From: CAYFJO01 sp964343305 | GTDB lineage: Bacteria > Planctomycetota > Planctomycetia > Pirellulales > Pirellulaceae | DNA length: 55,379 nucleotides | Reading direction: 5' to 3' | Assembly: GCA_964343305.1 (NCBI GenBank) | Contig: CAYFJO010000021.1 | Location: 1-55,379 of the forward strand | In this document: piece by piece, positions 33,901-48,900 of the stretch | Layout of the letters: every line of letters starts with the position of its first letter | Numbering within the stretch: position 1 is the first letter of the stretch | Translations under genes and position numbers: made by a program | The notes under the pieces: generated by a model | The model's input: the letters and a program-made list of their open reading frames with translations, nothing else | The model's database searches: none | What the model was told of the DNA's origin: nothing

Positions 33901-36900
33901 CGATTCGTTAACCATCGTTGACCCGGTGACCGAAACATCGGGAGCCGCCGTCGCGTTAACTTCCGAGAACGGTACGATCAACACCAGCGGCGGAGTTGCC
34001 GCGGCAACACATGCTATGGGTTCCACGGTCACGCTGACGGGCAACGTCGCGCCCGGAGCGTCGCCCGGACAAATGGTGATCGACGGCGATGTGACGTTTG
34101 CCGCCGGCAGCACGCTGACCGTCGAACTGGACGGACTGACCGTCGGCACGCAGTACGACCAGTTGCAAGTCGTGGGTGCCATGCGCACGGTCACGTTGAA
34201 CAACGCGACGCTAGCCGGCAGCACCGGATTCTCGCAAGCCGCCGGCAACCCGTTTACGATCATCGACAATGTCGACGCGAACAGTTCGATCAGCGGCACG
34301 TTCAACGGGCTGGCCGAAGGTGCGATCGTCACACTAGGCAGCGGCAACTATTCGATCACCTACAAGGGCGGCACGGGCAACGACGTTGTGTTGACGGCCG
34401 TCGAGTTGGATTTTGGCGATGCGCGTTCGCCGTTTCCCGTGACGAAGCTCGAAGACGGACCGCGCCACGTGAACACGGGCCCACAACTCGGCACCAACCG
34501 CGACATCGAAATCGACGGCGCACACTCGACCGCTGCAAACACCGACGACAACGCCCTCTCGCCCGACGATGAAGACGGCGTCACGTTCGGCGCCGTCGAA
34601 CCCGGTCAGGTCAACGCCAGCGTGACGGTCAACGTGCAAAATGTCGGTGGCGGGGCGAAGCTCGACGCCTGGATCGATTTCAACAACGACGGCGTCTGGT
34701 CCGGCGCGTTTGAACGAATCGCCGACAACGTCACGGTCGTCACGGGTGATAACACACTTAATTTCGACGTGCCGGCCGACGCGATCATCGGCACCGTTCA
34801 CACTCGGTTTCGCGTCAGCACCAGCGGCGTGGATTCACCGTCGGGTCTGGCTACCGACGGCGAAGTCGAAGACCACACGCTGACGATCACCGCGCCGGGT
34901 GGCACCGCCGAATTTGTCGACAGCGGCCAGGCGGCGTTTGGCCAGTTCAACATCAAAGACGTCGACCTGGGCGACCTGGACAACGACGGCGACATCGATG
35001 CCTACGTGGTCGTGTTCACCGGCGGCAATCGCGTTTTCCTCAACAACGGCAGCGCGACGTTCACCGACAGCAATCAGAGTCTGGCTACCAACAGCACGCT
35101 GGGCGTGGCGATTGGCGATGTCGACGGCGACGGCGACCTCGACGCGGCGACGGCGAATTTTCAACAGCCCGACAACGTTTGGTTGAACAACGCCAGCGGC
35201 ACGTTTTCTGACAGCGGCCAGAACCTGGGCAGCAACGCGATCAACGACAACACGACACTGGGCGATTTGGACAACGACGGCGATCTCGATCTGCTGGCCG
35301 CCACGCGCGGCGGCAACCAGGTGTTTTTGAACAACGGCAGTGGGACGTTCACGTTCAGCCAATCATTGGGCAGCGCAACCACGTCCCAGATCGAGCTCGG
35401 CGACCTTGATAATGACGGTGACCTCGACGCGTTTGCCGCGAACTTTAACAGCGAAGCAAATCAAGTCTGGGCGAACGATGGCACGGGCACGTTTTCGGCA
35501 GGGCAAACGCTGGGCACGGCCAGCAGTTTCGGCGTCGCGCTGGGCGACCTCGACGGCGATGGCGACCTCGACGCCTTCGTCGCCAATGCGGGTGCCAACA
35601 AAGTGTATACGAACGTCGCCGGCACGCTCTCCGACAGTGGCCAGAATCTGGGCAGTTCGGCAAGCGAGCAAGTCGCGCTGGGCGACCTCGACGGCGACGG
35701 TGATCTCGACGCGTTTGTCGCCAACTTGGGCCAGGCCAACCGCGTGTGGCTCAACAACGGTAGCGGTACGTTCACGGTGACGACGCAATCGCTGGGCACA
35801 TCGTCCACGCGGGCTATCGAACTGGCCGATCTGGACAACGATGGTGACCTCGACGCCTACGCCGCGAACGAAAGTGGCCAGGCCGACAAAGTTTGGCTCA
35901 ACGTCAGTTCCGCCGAGATCGAAGTGAACCTTGACGGCTTGGGCAACTTGACCGTCGTTGATGTTACCGGAACCAACTCCGACAACACGCTCACGATCCA
36001 ATCCGACACGGCGAACAATCGATTCGTCATGACCGATCCGATTCGCGACGTCGAAAACAAGATCGCTGCCGCGACGCAAGTTGACGACCACTCGGTTCAC
36101 GTACCGTTCCATTTGGTCACTGGCACAAAGATCGACATCGACACACTCGGCGGCGACGACACGTTGACGGTCGATTTTTCCACCGGTGCCTTTTCCAAGA
36201 CGATCGATTACGATGGCGGGGCAGGCGGCGACGACGGCGTGGTTCTCACGGGCGGCAGTGGATTCACGAACCTCACCTACGAAGCCACTGGTGCCGGCGC
36301 GGGCACCATCACTGCCGACACCAGCGTCCTCGATGTCAAGAATCTGGAACCGATCACCGTCAACTCGGCCGCTGGCACGGTCACTGTGACGGTCAACGAT
36401 TCGGCCGACCGCTCGATCGTGTTCACCGACGCCGGCGGCGGCAAGACAACGGTTACGGAAACGACTGGTTCGCTGGAGTCAATGACGTTCACCAATCCCA
36501 CCGTCGCGCTGGTCGTCAACGGCGACGATGGCAACAACGACACGATCACATTCTCGTCGCTCGACGCAAACTTCGCGGCGTCGTTGACCATCGACGGCCG
36601 CGGCGGCACGGACGCGGTGAACTTCAACGTCGCCGCGGGCCTTCAAGTCACCGCACTCGACGTCACTACGGAAACGATCGCACAAACCGGGGCCATCGTC
36701 GCATCCGGCACAACGACACTCAACGCGGGCACGAACAGCATCACGCTCGCCAACGCGGCCAATCAATTCGGCACGCTCGACATCACGGCGACCAACGCGA
36801 CGATCGTTGAGAACGCCGGCACGGAGTTGGGTACGCTCTCGCTGACGGGGACGCTCGACATTACCTCGGCGGGTGCGATCACTGACAATCTCGCTGGCGA

Positions 36901-39900
36901 AGCGGCGAACATCACGGCGGCCAGTGTTGCGCTCCGAGCGTCGACAGGCATCGGCGCGGGCGACGACATCGACGTGGCCAAGACGGGGGTCGCAACGACG
37001 ATCAATGTCGCGGCGGTGACGAACACGGGTGATATCAATATCACGGGCCTGGGCTCAACGACAGTTGGCACAGTCAACGGCCTCTCCGGCGCGACGATCA
37101 CGGACGCGGGCAATGCCAACGGCGGCGAAGACATCACAATCACGGCGGCCAGCCCGCTGACGGTGACGGGCAATGTGATCAACAACGCTGGTGGAGATAT
37201 CACGTTAACCGCGACGGACGACGGCGTCGCGCCTGAGCCCGATCTGCTTTCGATTTCGGCCCAAGTCAAAGTTCTCGACGGAACGGGCGACATTACGCTC
37301 GCTGGCGAAGACGTCACGATCAGCGACAGCGGGGCGGCGGTCGACATTTCAACGGCCGCCAGCACGGGCAACGTCATCGCCAACGTGACGGATACGTTTA
37401 CGCTCAATGCCGACAGCGTGATCGCCACGCTGGGAACGGGGCCGATCACGATCAACGCTGACGACATCGTGATCGAAACCTCGACCGCCGAGTTGCGAAA
37501 CACGGCAACCGGTATTGTCAAATTGCAAAACACTTCGGCGGGCCGCGAGTTCGATCTTGGTACGAATACCGCTGGCAAAATCGGTCTGACAGCGGCCGAG
37601 TTGAATCGCATCACCGCTGGTCAAATTCGCATCGGCACAACCAACGCGGGTGCGATTTCCGTGACCGGCACGATCAATCCGACATCTGCCACGTCGATGA
37701 AGATTTTTACCGGCAGCACATTGACCGACGCGGCGAGCGGTTCGATTGCCGAAACGACATTGGCCATCATTGCCAGCGGTACCGTGACGCTCGACAGTGC
37801 AAACGATGTCGACACGTTGGGGATCGATGTGACGAGCGGCGATATTGAATTTGTTGACAGCGATGGATTTGACGTCGGCACGGTGGATGGCGTGACTGGC
37901 ATCGACACAGACAACGGCAGCGTGACGCTCAGCGCGACGACGGGCAACATCACCGTGCAAAACACGACAGCCGCGGCCGATATCGCGGCGACAGGAACGA
38001 TCGCCGTGACGGCCGCGGGCAATTTAACGGTTAACGCGAGTGCCGATGTCGAATCGACCGGCGGAGCGCATACCTACACGGCCAACGACGTTGACTTGTC
38101 CGGCACGATCACGGCGACGGGTCAAACAGTCACGATCAAACCGAACACAGCGGGCCGTCTGATCGCGCTCGGCGCGACGCTGGTCAATTCGCTCGAGTTG
38201 TCGGACGCCGAAGGCGGACGGATCGCAGCGACAACGCTTGAAATCGGGTCGGCAACCGCCGGCACAGTCAATATTGGTGATTTTTCGCCAACGCCTCAAA
38301 CGGTCGTGTTGCGAACCGACGGTGGCGTGATGGAATCGACGGTCGATGCCAGTGCGGACATGACGGCGACGAGTCTCGCGATCGATGCCGACGACGGTGC
38401 GAACATCGACGTGAACGTTACTACGCTGGCGGTTGACATTGACGCAGCGGGTTCGATCGACGTGACGGATACGGACGGCGTGCTCACAATCGGCACGGTC
38501 AGCGGCATCACTGGTGTGGCGACATTCGATGGCTCGATCACACTGGCCGCGACGAACAACCGGTTGAAGATCCAGGAAAATATTACGGCGGGCGACAACG
38601 ACGGATCGGGCGGCGATTCAATTACGTTGGGCACCGGCGCGGGACAAGTGATCGAGTTATCGACGGCAACCGTGCACACAACCGGCGCGGACATTGGTTT
38701 TAACAACGCCGTCGAAGTGGTCGATGGCGCGTCAACCGTGACGACCGGCGCGGGATCGGGCGGCAATGTCACATTTGCCGGCAGCATCACCTCACCGGGC
38801 GCGGGTGTGGCGAACGATTTGACGATCAACGCGGGCACAGGCGATGTGAACTTGAACGGACAGGTCGGCGTGAGTGCCAACGGGGCGCTTGGTAATTTCG
38901 AAGTGACTGGCGGGCCGCTCACGATCAAAGTCGCTGGCAACGTCACGACCAAAGGCACGCAGACGTACAACAGTGCGGTTGAGATTTCAAGCGGCGTGAC
39001 GTTCGACGCGGACGATGCGGCGATCCACTTCAAAGGCAGCATCAGCGGCGCGGCTGGCAACACGTTCGCTTTGGCGATCGACTCTGGCACGGCGGCTTCA
39101 ACGACGGTCGACGGAGCGATCGGTGCGAACTCGCGCATCAGTAGCGTTGACGTCGACGGCGGGACGGTCGAAGTCGCGAGCGTCACAACAACTGGCGGCG
39201 GCATCGACGTCGCGGGCACGTCGATCAACTTGGACGGCACGGCGTACACGGCAACGGGCGGCAACGACATCGCGCTCAATGGCCTCGTGACGCTCGATTC
39301 GGCAATGACGATGACGGCCAACAATGTCACCTTCGCCGGCACTGTCAACGGAGCGAACGACCTAACACTGGCCGCGACGGGAACGACAACTTTCCAAAAC
39401 ACCGTCGGTGCCGCGACGCCGATCGGCGACGGCAGCGGCGCGGCGATCACGATCAATTCAACGGGCACGACGGAATTTCAAAACACCCTCGCCACGGCAT
39501 CTGGCATCACGCAGGCGAATACGGCCGGACAAGTGACGCTGCGACAAGACGCAAACATCGGTGCAGGCAATACGGTGACGACGCTGAGCGGCAACGTGGT
39601 GCTGGACGGTTTGACTTTCACCAGCGCGGGCGACGTGACGGTGGGCAACGCCACGTCCGACACGCTGGCCATCAGCGCGGCGGCAACGACGATCACGACT
39701 TCGGCTGCGGGCAAAGCGGTCGCGATCAACGCGGACACGAATCTCTCGGCGGGGCTGACGATCGCCACGGGCGGTGGATTACTGACGTTGGCCGGGCCGA
39801 TCAATGGCAATCAGGCGCTGGTTGTCGATCCGGGCGCGGCGGGCAGTGTCGTGGCAAGCTCGGCAACAATCGGTTCGACAACGGCGCTGGCCAGCGTCAA

Positions 39901-42900
39901 CATCCAGCGTGGTACGAATGTCACGGTCGGCGACGTCAAAACGCAAGGCGCGGGCAACACAATTCTGGTCGGTTCGACGGCGGCGATCAGTGGCACGTTA
40001 ACATTGAACGACGGCACGGCCACAACGACAATCGCCACGGACGGAGCAGGCGCGGGTAGCGCGGCCGGTTCGATCGTGATCAACGCAGCAAACGCGATTC
40101 AACTGGCCAGCAACGTGCTAATCGACATGAACGATGCTGCGGCGTTCGGCGGCGTTGATTCGGGCGCGGACGGTGGCATCGCGCTGACCGGCTCGACGAC
40201 TTTGCAAAGTAACCCGGCTGGTTCGTTCGGAATCAAGTTCGACGCAGGCTCAAACTCGTTTGACGTCAGCGGCTTGACGCTCACCAGTCTCGACCATCTC
40301 TCGATCCGCACGGCGGCCGGTGCGACGCTGGGTTCGTTTACGCTTGACGATGGAGCCAACAACGCCGGCAACGCGCTGGACGTGACCGCCGCCACAATCT
40401 CGACACCTTCGCAAGTCACCGCGGGTGGCGGCATCAATGTGAATGCCACGGCGACGACCGGTGTTGGCATCACGATGACGGGAACTTTGCTCGACACCAC
40501 AAACGCTGGCGTCGCCGACGCAGGTGCATTTTCACTCACGACCAGCGGCAGCACCATGTTGTTGAACACTGGCGCGGCGGGCAACACGGTCACCTTTCGC
40601 ACCGACAGCAACAACGCCAACCAAGATCAACCGGTTACGCTGAACATGGCCGTCACAACGCAAGACAACGAAGCGCTGGCGCTCGACGCCGGATCGCAAA
40701 GCGTCTCGATGACCAACGCCGCAAACGTGATCGGAAATTTGACGGTCACCGGTTCCACGGCCAGCATCACCGAGAACGACGCGATCACACAAGGCGGCGC
40801 GTGGACAACAACCGGCGCGACGACTCTGAACGCGGGCTCGAACTCAATCACGTTGACCAACGCTGGCAACTTATTTGGCACGTTGAACATCTCGGCGGCC
40901 GGCGCAACAACCGTTGAAAATGCCGACACGCAGTTGGGCACCAGCACGCTGACCGGCACGTTTGACGTAACATCGACGGGCCAAATCACGGATGCCGAAA
41001 ACACAGCCGGCGACGGCGTCGCGAATGTTATTGCGACGTCGGCGGTTTTGCGGTCGGCGACGGGGATCGGCGTCGGTGACGACGTCGACCTGCAAGTCAC
41101 CAACGTCGCGTTTAACAACTCCGCGTCTGGTGCCGTGAATCTGCAAAACAATGGTTCGCTTACGATTACGACCATCAATGGTCTGGTGTCATCGACGGCT
41201 GCGGCCGGTGGTTTGATTGAGGCGGCAAGTCCGCTGACGATCAGCCACGATGTTTCGACCGGCGGTGACATGACTTTTACCGCGAGTGGCGGCACGGCGA
41301 ATGACGACGACCTGACAATCTCGGCCAGCGTCACTCACACCGGCGCGGCTGGTACCGCCAAGACGCTCACATTCCAAGCGGGTGACGACATCCTGCACAC
41401 GACGGGAACGATCACTTTCAGCAACTCCGGCGCGGGCGACAAACTTGTCCTGACCGCCGACACCGACGGTGCGGCAGGCGGCGGCGAAACCGACCGTGGC
41501 GGCATTACACAATCCGGCGGTACAATCACAGCCGTGGGTTTGGTGACACGATCGTTCGAAAGTGTCGCATTGACTGCGGGCACAAATAACGTCGACAATC
41601 TTGCCGCGAGCGTAACCGGTGCGGGCAGTTCGTTCGCCTTCACCGACACCGACGGCGTGAGCATCGACACGGTCGATTCGATTGCCGGCATAACGACCAA
41701 CAGCGGCAATGTAACTCTAAACGCCGGCGGAACAATCACAATCGGCGACGGCACGAACGGCCAGGACATTTCAGCAGCCGGTGCCACCGTCATGCTCAAT
41801 ACCACCACAGGCGGCGTCACGGAAAACAGCGGTTCGATCGTTACCGCAACCAATCTATTGTTGACCGGCAGCGGCACGTTTGCATTGACCGCAAGCAACG
41901 ACGTCGGCACGTTCGCCGCCGACATCACGGGGTCCATCAACTTCACCGACTCTGATGATCTGGCCGTCGGCACCGTCGGCGCGACAAATGGCATCGCGAC
42001 CGGCAATCCAACAGACGGCGGCGACGTCACGATCACGGCGAGCGGTTTGTTGACCGTCAACCAGTCCATCAACACCACGGCGGGATTGGGCGGAACAATC
42101 ACCGTTGCCGGCTCGACATTGAACGCCGCACTGGTCGCCGGAAAAGGGGACATTCTACTTAATGGCGGTGCACTTGATCTCTCGATTGGCGCCGATCAGT
42201 CAGCGGCAACCACTTTGACCTATAACGCACTGCGCGACATTCTCGTCGTCGCAACCATCCAAACAACCGCCGCCACCGCCGACATCAACTTGACCGCCGA
42301 CACGGCGGGGAATGGTGTCGGCGGCGTGCAAATCCAAACCGCTGGCCAAGTTAAATCCGGCCGGCACACAGCGATTCAAGGATCCGATCTATTTGCAACT
42401 GGCGGCGGTGTTGTTGACAGCGTCGATGTTCAAGCCGATGGCGCAAACCTCCAGATCGACGCCGCGGGCAACGTCACCATCCAGGACGGTGCCAACGCGC
42501 CAGTCAGCGCACAGACGATCATCAACGGTGCCGTTCGAACAACCGGTGCCGGTTCGACGATCACGATCACTGCCGAAGACGATATGGCATTCGGTGCCAA
42601 CGGCGACGTAACGGGCGTCAATGGCACAGTCACGATTACGGCTGACACGCGGACGGGCAACAACGGCGGTAGGGTCACAATGACCGACGGCGCGGTGATC
42701 AACGCAGGCAGCGGCCTGATCGATCTCGATGCCGACGGCAACATCGCCATCGCCAGCATCAGCACATCGGGCGAAGTCCAAGTCACCACAACCAGCGGCA
42801 TGATTTCCGACGCCGGCGACACAAACACCGACATCATCGCCAGCACCGCGGCACTGCGCACGGTGACCGGCATCGGCACGGACGCCAATGACATCGATAC

Positions 42901-45900
42901 ACAAATCTCAACGCTCGCCATGGTCACAGAGTCCGGCGACATCAACATCTCGAATACAGGCTCATTGACGATCGACACGGTCGATTCGCTCAGCGGTGTC
43001 ACGATCACCGATGCCGCGACCAACGACACGACGATGGACAACATCACGATTGTCGCGTCGAGCCCGCTGACCGTCGCCGCGGGCGATCCGGTCGTCAACA
43101 ACGACGGCGGCAACATCACGCTGACCGCGGCGAACGATGGTGGCAACGACGATCACCTGACCATCAACGCCCAAGTTGAAGTCACTGGCGGCGATGCCGA
43201 CATCGACACGGATGGCAACATCGCACTCAACGGCGGCACGGACATCGCCGTCAATGCCGCGGCGATTTCGACGGACGCGGGCGGCACGGTCACCGCCGCC
43301 GCGCCGCGAGCAATCAATCTGAACGCGTCGTCGTCCGTCACGTCGATCAATGGCGGCATTACGATGGACGCCAATCAAGGCGTGACCGCAACGAGCGGCG
43401 CGTTCAACGGCTTGAAGTTGACGGGCGCGTCCATCACGTCCACCGACGGCGACATCACTTTGCGAGGCCGCGGCGGAGACACCGGCAATGGCAACAACGG
43501 TGTTGTCATCTCCAGCGGATCGTCCGTCAGTTCGACGGGCACGGGAGCCAGCGCCGGCCAAATCATTTTGCAAGGAACCGGCGGCGCGGCTGACATCGAC
43601 AACGTGGGCGTCGCCATCTTGGGAACGAATACCATCGTCACGTCCACCGATGGCAACATTTCGATCACCGGCACTGCCACCGCGACGGGGACCAATAATC
43701 AAGGCATCAAAGTCAACGCCATGGCCGTCGTTTCGTCGACGGGCACGGGAGCCGACGCCGCCACGATCACGCTCAACGGCACAGCCAGCGGTACGTCGTT
43801 CGGAGAAGGCATTCGCATCTCCAACGCCGGCACGCTGATCACGTCAATCGACGGCAACATCATGTTCACGGGCCAAGGTTCCACGGCAGGCACGATGACC
43901 GCCAATCGCGGCATTTCGATCGCGGGCGGTGCCGATGTGCGTTCCACCGGCTCGACAGCTGACGCGGCCGGCATCACGCTGATGGGCACGGCCGGCGCGG
44001 GCACAAGCACCAATTCGGGCGTCCGATTCGAAGGTGCCGGCAGCGAACTCACGGCCGACCAAGGCAACATCAGCGTCACGGGCATCGGCGGCGGCTCGAC
44101 GACCGACAACTGGGGCGTGGTGGTCATCGGCGGTGCCAAAGTCGCATCAAGTGGCGTGGGTGCTGCCGGCACGATCCTGTTCGACGGCACGAGCGGCACA
44201 GGCTCGACGAACAACCAAGGCGTGTTGCTGCGAAGCCCCGGCAGCGAAGTGACCGCCGTCGACGGATCGATCAACATCACGGGCCTGTCCAAGGGAACCA
44301 GCACGAGCAGCGATGGCATTCGCATCCATTCGTCCGCCGTGCTCGCGACGACTGGCACGGGCAGCCTCACCGTCGGTGGCACGGCATCCAGCGCGGTGGG
44401 AGCATCCGGCCGCGGCGTGCGAATTCAAACCGCGGGAGAATTGAAAGCCACCGCGACCGGCATCGTGACCGTCAACGGAACGGGCAATGTCAACTCCGAC
44501 ATTGAATGGGACAGTTTGACAATCGCCAAGACGGGCGGCACGCTCACGTTTAACGACACGGTGCTCGGCACAACGTTGAACGTGAACGCCGGTGCCTACG
44601 GTGTGATTTTTAACGGCGGCGGCACGATCACCGATGCCGTCACGCTAAACAACACCGGTGGCGTAACCATAAACAACGAAGACATCGATTCGTTCACGTT
44701 CGACGGCGGCGTAACCAGCATCGCGTCGACAACCACCGTCCGCGGCACGGTCAACACATCGGCCGACTTGCTGCGGCTTGGCACTACGTTGCTCGGCGGA
44801 ACGACGAACCTCAACACAGCCGGCGGCAACATCCAAATCGATGGCACGGTCAACGGTGCTCAAACACTCAATCTCAACGCTGGTTCGGCTGGCGACATCA
44901 CGACCGCGGCGGCACTAGGCGACACGAGCAAACTGACCGCGCTAAACATCACCGACGGTAATGCCCAAAGTTTCCAGCAAATCACCGCGGACAGTTTGAC
45001 CATCTCCGACGCCACGACCGGCGTCACGTTCAACGCCGCCGCCAACATCACCAGCAATGTGTCAGTCACTAGCGGCGGCACGATCCTGGTCAGCGCCAAG
45101 ATGACGGCGGCTGGCACCGTGCTGATCGACGCAGTCGGAACGATCACCGTCAACGGAGCGATCGACCCGACGACCATCACGCTCGAGTCCGACACGGACG
45201 TGAATGTCAACGCTGCTGTCGCCGCAACCAACATGATAACAGTCTCTGCCGGCACGGACGGCACGGGCAACGCGTCGGTCAGCGGCACGGGAAGTCTGAC
45301 AACGACCGCCGCGGCCAGCGACATCGCCGTGACGTCCGGCGCGACGACCGGTTCGATCATGTTCGATGGCAACGTCACTGCCGTCGACCGCGTCACTCTG
45401 ACATCCGCTGGCACAGGCAACATCACACAAGGCGGCGGATCGCTCAAGGCCGCCAATCTCCAAGTGACCGCCGTTGGCACTGCCACGCTCGATCAAGCTG
45501 GCAACGACGTCGATACCCTCGCAGCCGATTTGAATAACGGGTCCATTTCACTGACCGACGCCGACGACATCGCGATCGGCACCGTGGCCACGACAGGAAT
45601 CGCCACGGGCAACGGCGGCGATGGCGGAGCCGTGACGATCAACGCCACGTCCGGCACGATCACGGTCGGCCAGGCGATCGACACGTCACCGGGCACGGGC
45701 GGCGGTATCAACCTCAGCGGCGCGGTGACGCTGAACAACATGCTGACCGCCGGCGGCGGCACCATCACGCTGAACGGCAACACGGCCGCGACCAGCGATC
45801 TGACGATCAACGCTGCGGTCAATTCGTCTGCCACGATCGATTTTGACGCACCCGACGACATCATCGTCGCCGCTACGCTGACGACCACCGCCGCGGGTGC

Positions 45901-48900
45901 CGATATCGACCTGACCGCCGACAGCAACACCGACGGCGCGGGCGGTGTCCAAATCCAACAAGTCGGTCAACTCGTCTCGGCCGACGCCGTGACCCTGTCC
46001 GGATCCGACCTGACCACATCCGCCGGCATCAGCGACGCAGTCGACATCGACGCCGACGCCGCGAACAATCAAATTCAAGCCGTCGGCAACATCACAATTC
46101 AAGACAACTCCGCCGCGCCAAACACCGCCAACACAATCGTCGACGGTCGCGTCACATCGACCGGCGGCACGATCAGCATCTTTGCCAAGAACGATGTCAC
46201 GTTCGCAGCCACCGGCGACGTCACCAGCAACGGCACGTTGACCATCACGGCCGATCGCGCCGCGGGATCCAATGGCGGCACGATCACAATGGCCGACGGC
46301 ACCGTCGCCAACGCTGGCGCATCCACGATCGACCTCGACTCCGACGGCAACATCACGCTGGGCAGCATCAACACCAGCAGTGAAGTGCAAGTGACGACCG
46401 CCAGTGGTTCGATCGCCGACGCTGGTGATACTCATGCCGATGTCATCGCCGGCACCGCCGCGCTGCGAGCGTCGACCGGCATTGGCACCGACGCGGACGA
46501 CATCGACACGCAAGTCTCAACGCTGGCGATGGTGACTGAGTCGGGCGATATTCACATTACGAACTCTGGCGCATTGACCATCAACACCGTCAACTCGCTC
46601 AGCGGTGTCACGATCACCGACGCGGCGGCCAACGACACCAAGCTGGACAACATCACCATCGTCGCGTCCAGTCCGCTGACCGTCGCGGCAGGCGATCCGG
46701 TCGTCAACAACGACGGCGGCAACATCACGTTGACCGCGACCGGCGATGGCGGCAACGACGACCACTTGACGATCAACGACGCGGTCACCGTCACGGGCGG
46801 AGACGCGGATGTCGACACCGATGGCAACATCGCGCTCAACGGCGGAACCGACATCAACGTCAATGCCGCGGCGATTGCAACGGACGCGGGCGGTACGATC
46901 TCGGCAACGACGCCACGTTCGATCAGCATCCATTCATCCGCTTCTGTTTCGTCGAACCTCGGCGGCATCACCCTCGATGCCAATCAAGGTGGAACGGCGA
47001 CAACTGGCACCTTCGCGGGCATCAGCGTTAACAATTCAGCCATCACGTCGACCGCTGGCGACATCACGATGCGAGGTCGCGGCGGTAATGCGGGTGCCGG
47101 CAACCAAGGTGTTTTGCTGACGGGCGCAAGTATCGGGTCGACGGGCACGGGAAACGTCGAACTGAATGGGACGGGGAACGCGGGCAGCGCCGACATCGAG
47201 TGGGACACGTTGACGATCGCCAAGACCGGCGGCACGTTCACGTTCAACGACACGGTGCTCGGCACGACGTTGAATGTCAACGCGGGTGGCTACGGTGTCA
47301 CACTGAACGACGGCGGCACCGTTACCAACGCGGTCACGTTCAACAACACCGCCGGCGTGACGCTCAACAATGCAGACTCCGACTCGCTGGCGTTGGGCGG
47401 CGGCGCGACCAGCATTACGTCGACGACCACCATCCGCGGCACGGTCAACACATCTGCCGACTTGCTGCGTCTGGGCACTACGTCGCTCGCTGGCACGTCC
47501 AATTTGAACACGGCCGGTGGCAATCTCCAATTCGACGGCGCGGTCAACGGCGCGCAGACGTTGAATCTGAACGCCGGATCGGGCGGCAACATCACCGCGA
47601 GCGCGGCACTTGGCAATTCGACGAAGCTGACCGCGCTGAACGTCACCGACGGCAACGCCCAAAGTTTCCAGCAAATCACCGCGGACAGTTTGACCATCTC
47701 CGACGCCACCACCAGCGTCACGTTCAACGCCGCCGCCAACATCACCAACAACATCTCGGTCACCAGCGGCGGGACGATCCTGGTCAGCGCCAAGATGACG
47801 GCCAGCGGCACCGTGCTGATGGACGCGGTCGGCACGATCACCGTCAACGGAGCGATCGATCCGACGACCGTGACGCTCGAGTCCGATACCGACGTCAACG
47901 TCAACGCGGCCGTGTCGGCGACCAATTTGATCACGGTCACCGGCGGCACGGACGGCACGGGCAACGCGCTGGTCAGCGGGACGGGCAGCTTGACGACCTC
48001 GGCGGCAGGCAGCGACATCGCCGTCACGTCAGGTGCAACGACCGGTTCCATCACGCTGGGCGGAAACGTCACGGCCGTCGATCGCGTCACATTCACGTCC
48101 GCTGGCACAGGCAACATCACACAGAGCGGCGGATCGCTCAAGGCCGCCAATCTTCAAGTGAGCGGTGTTGGCACTGCCACGCTCGATCGGGCGGGCAACG
48201 ACGTCGATACCCTCGCAGCCGATTTGAACAACGGGTCCATTTCACTGACCGACGCCGACGACATCGCGATCGGCACCGTGGGTACGACAGGAATCGCCAC
48301 GGGCAACGGCGGCGATGGCGGAGCCGTGACGATCAACGCCACGTCCGGCACGATCACGGTCGGCCAGGCGATCGACACGTCACCGGGCACGGGCGGCGGT
48401 ATCAACCTCAGCGGCGCGGTGACGCTGAACAACATGCTGACCGCCGGCGGCGGCACCATCACGCTGAACGGCAACACGGCCGCGACCAGCGATCTGACGA
48501 TCAACGCTGCGGTCAATTCGTCTGCCACGATCGATTTTGACGCACCCGACGACATCATCGTCGCCGCTACGCTGACGACCACCGCCGCGGGTGCCGATAT
48601 CGACCTGACCGCCGACAGCAACACCGACGGCGCGGGCGGCGTCCAAATCCAACTGGCCGGCCAACTGGTCTCGGCCGACGCGGTCACGGTCTCCGGCTCC
48701 GACCTAACGACATCCGCCGGTGTAAGCGACGCAGTCGATATTGACGCCGACGGCACCAACAACCAAGTCCAAGCGGCCGGCAACATCACGATTCACGACA
48801 ACGCTGCCGCTCCAAACACCGCCGACACGATCATCGACGGTCTCGTCACATCGACGGGCGGCACTGTCAGCATCTTTGCCAAAAACGACGTCACGTTCGC

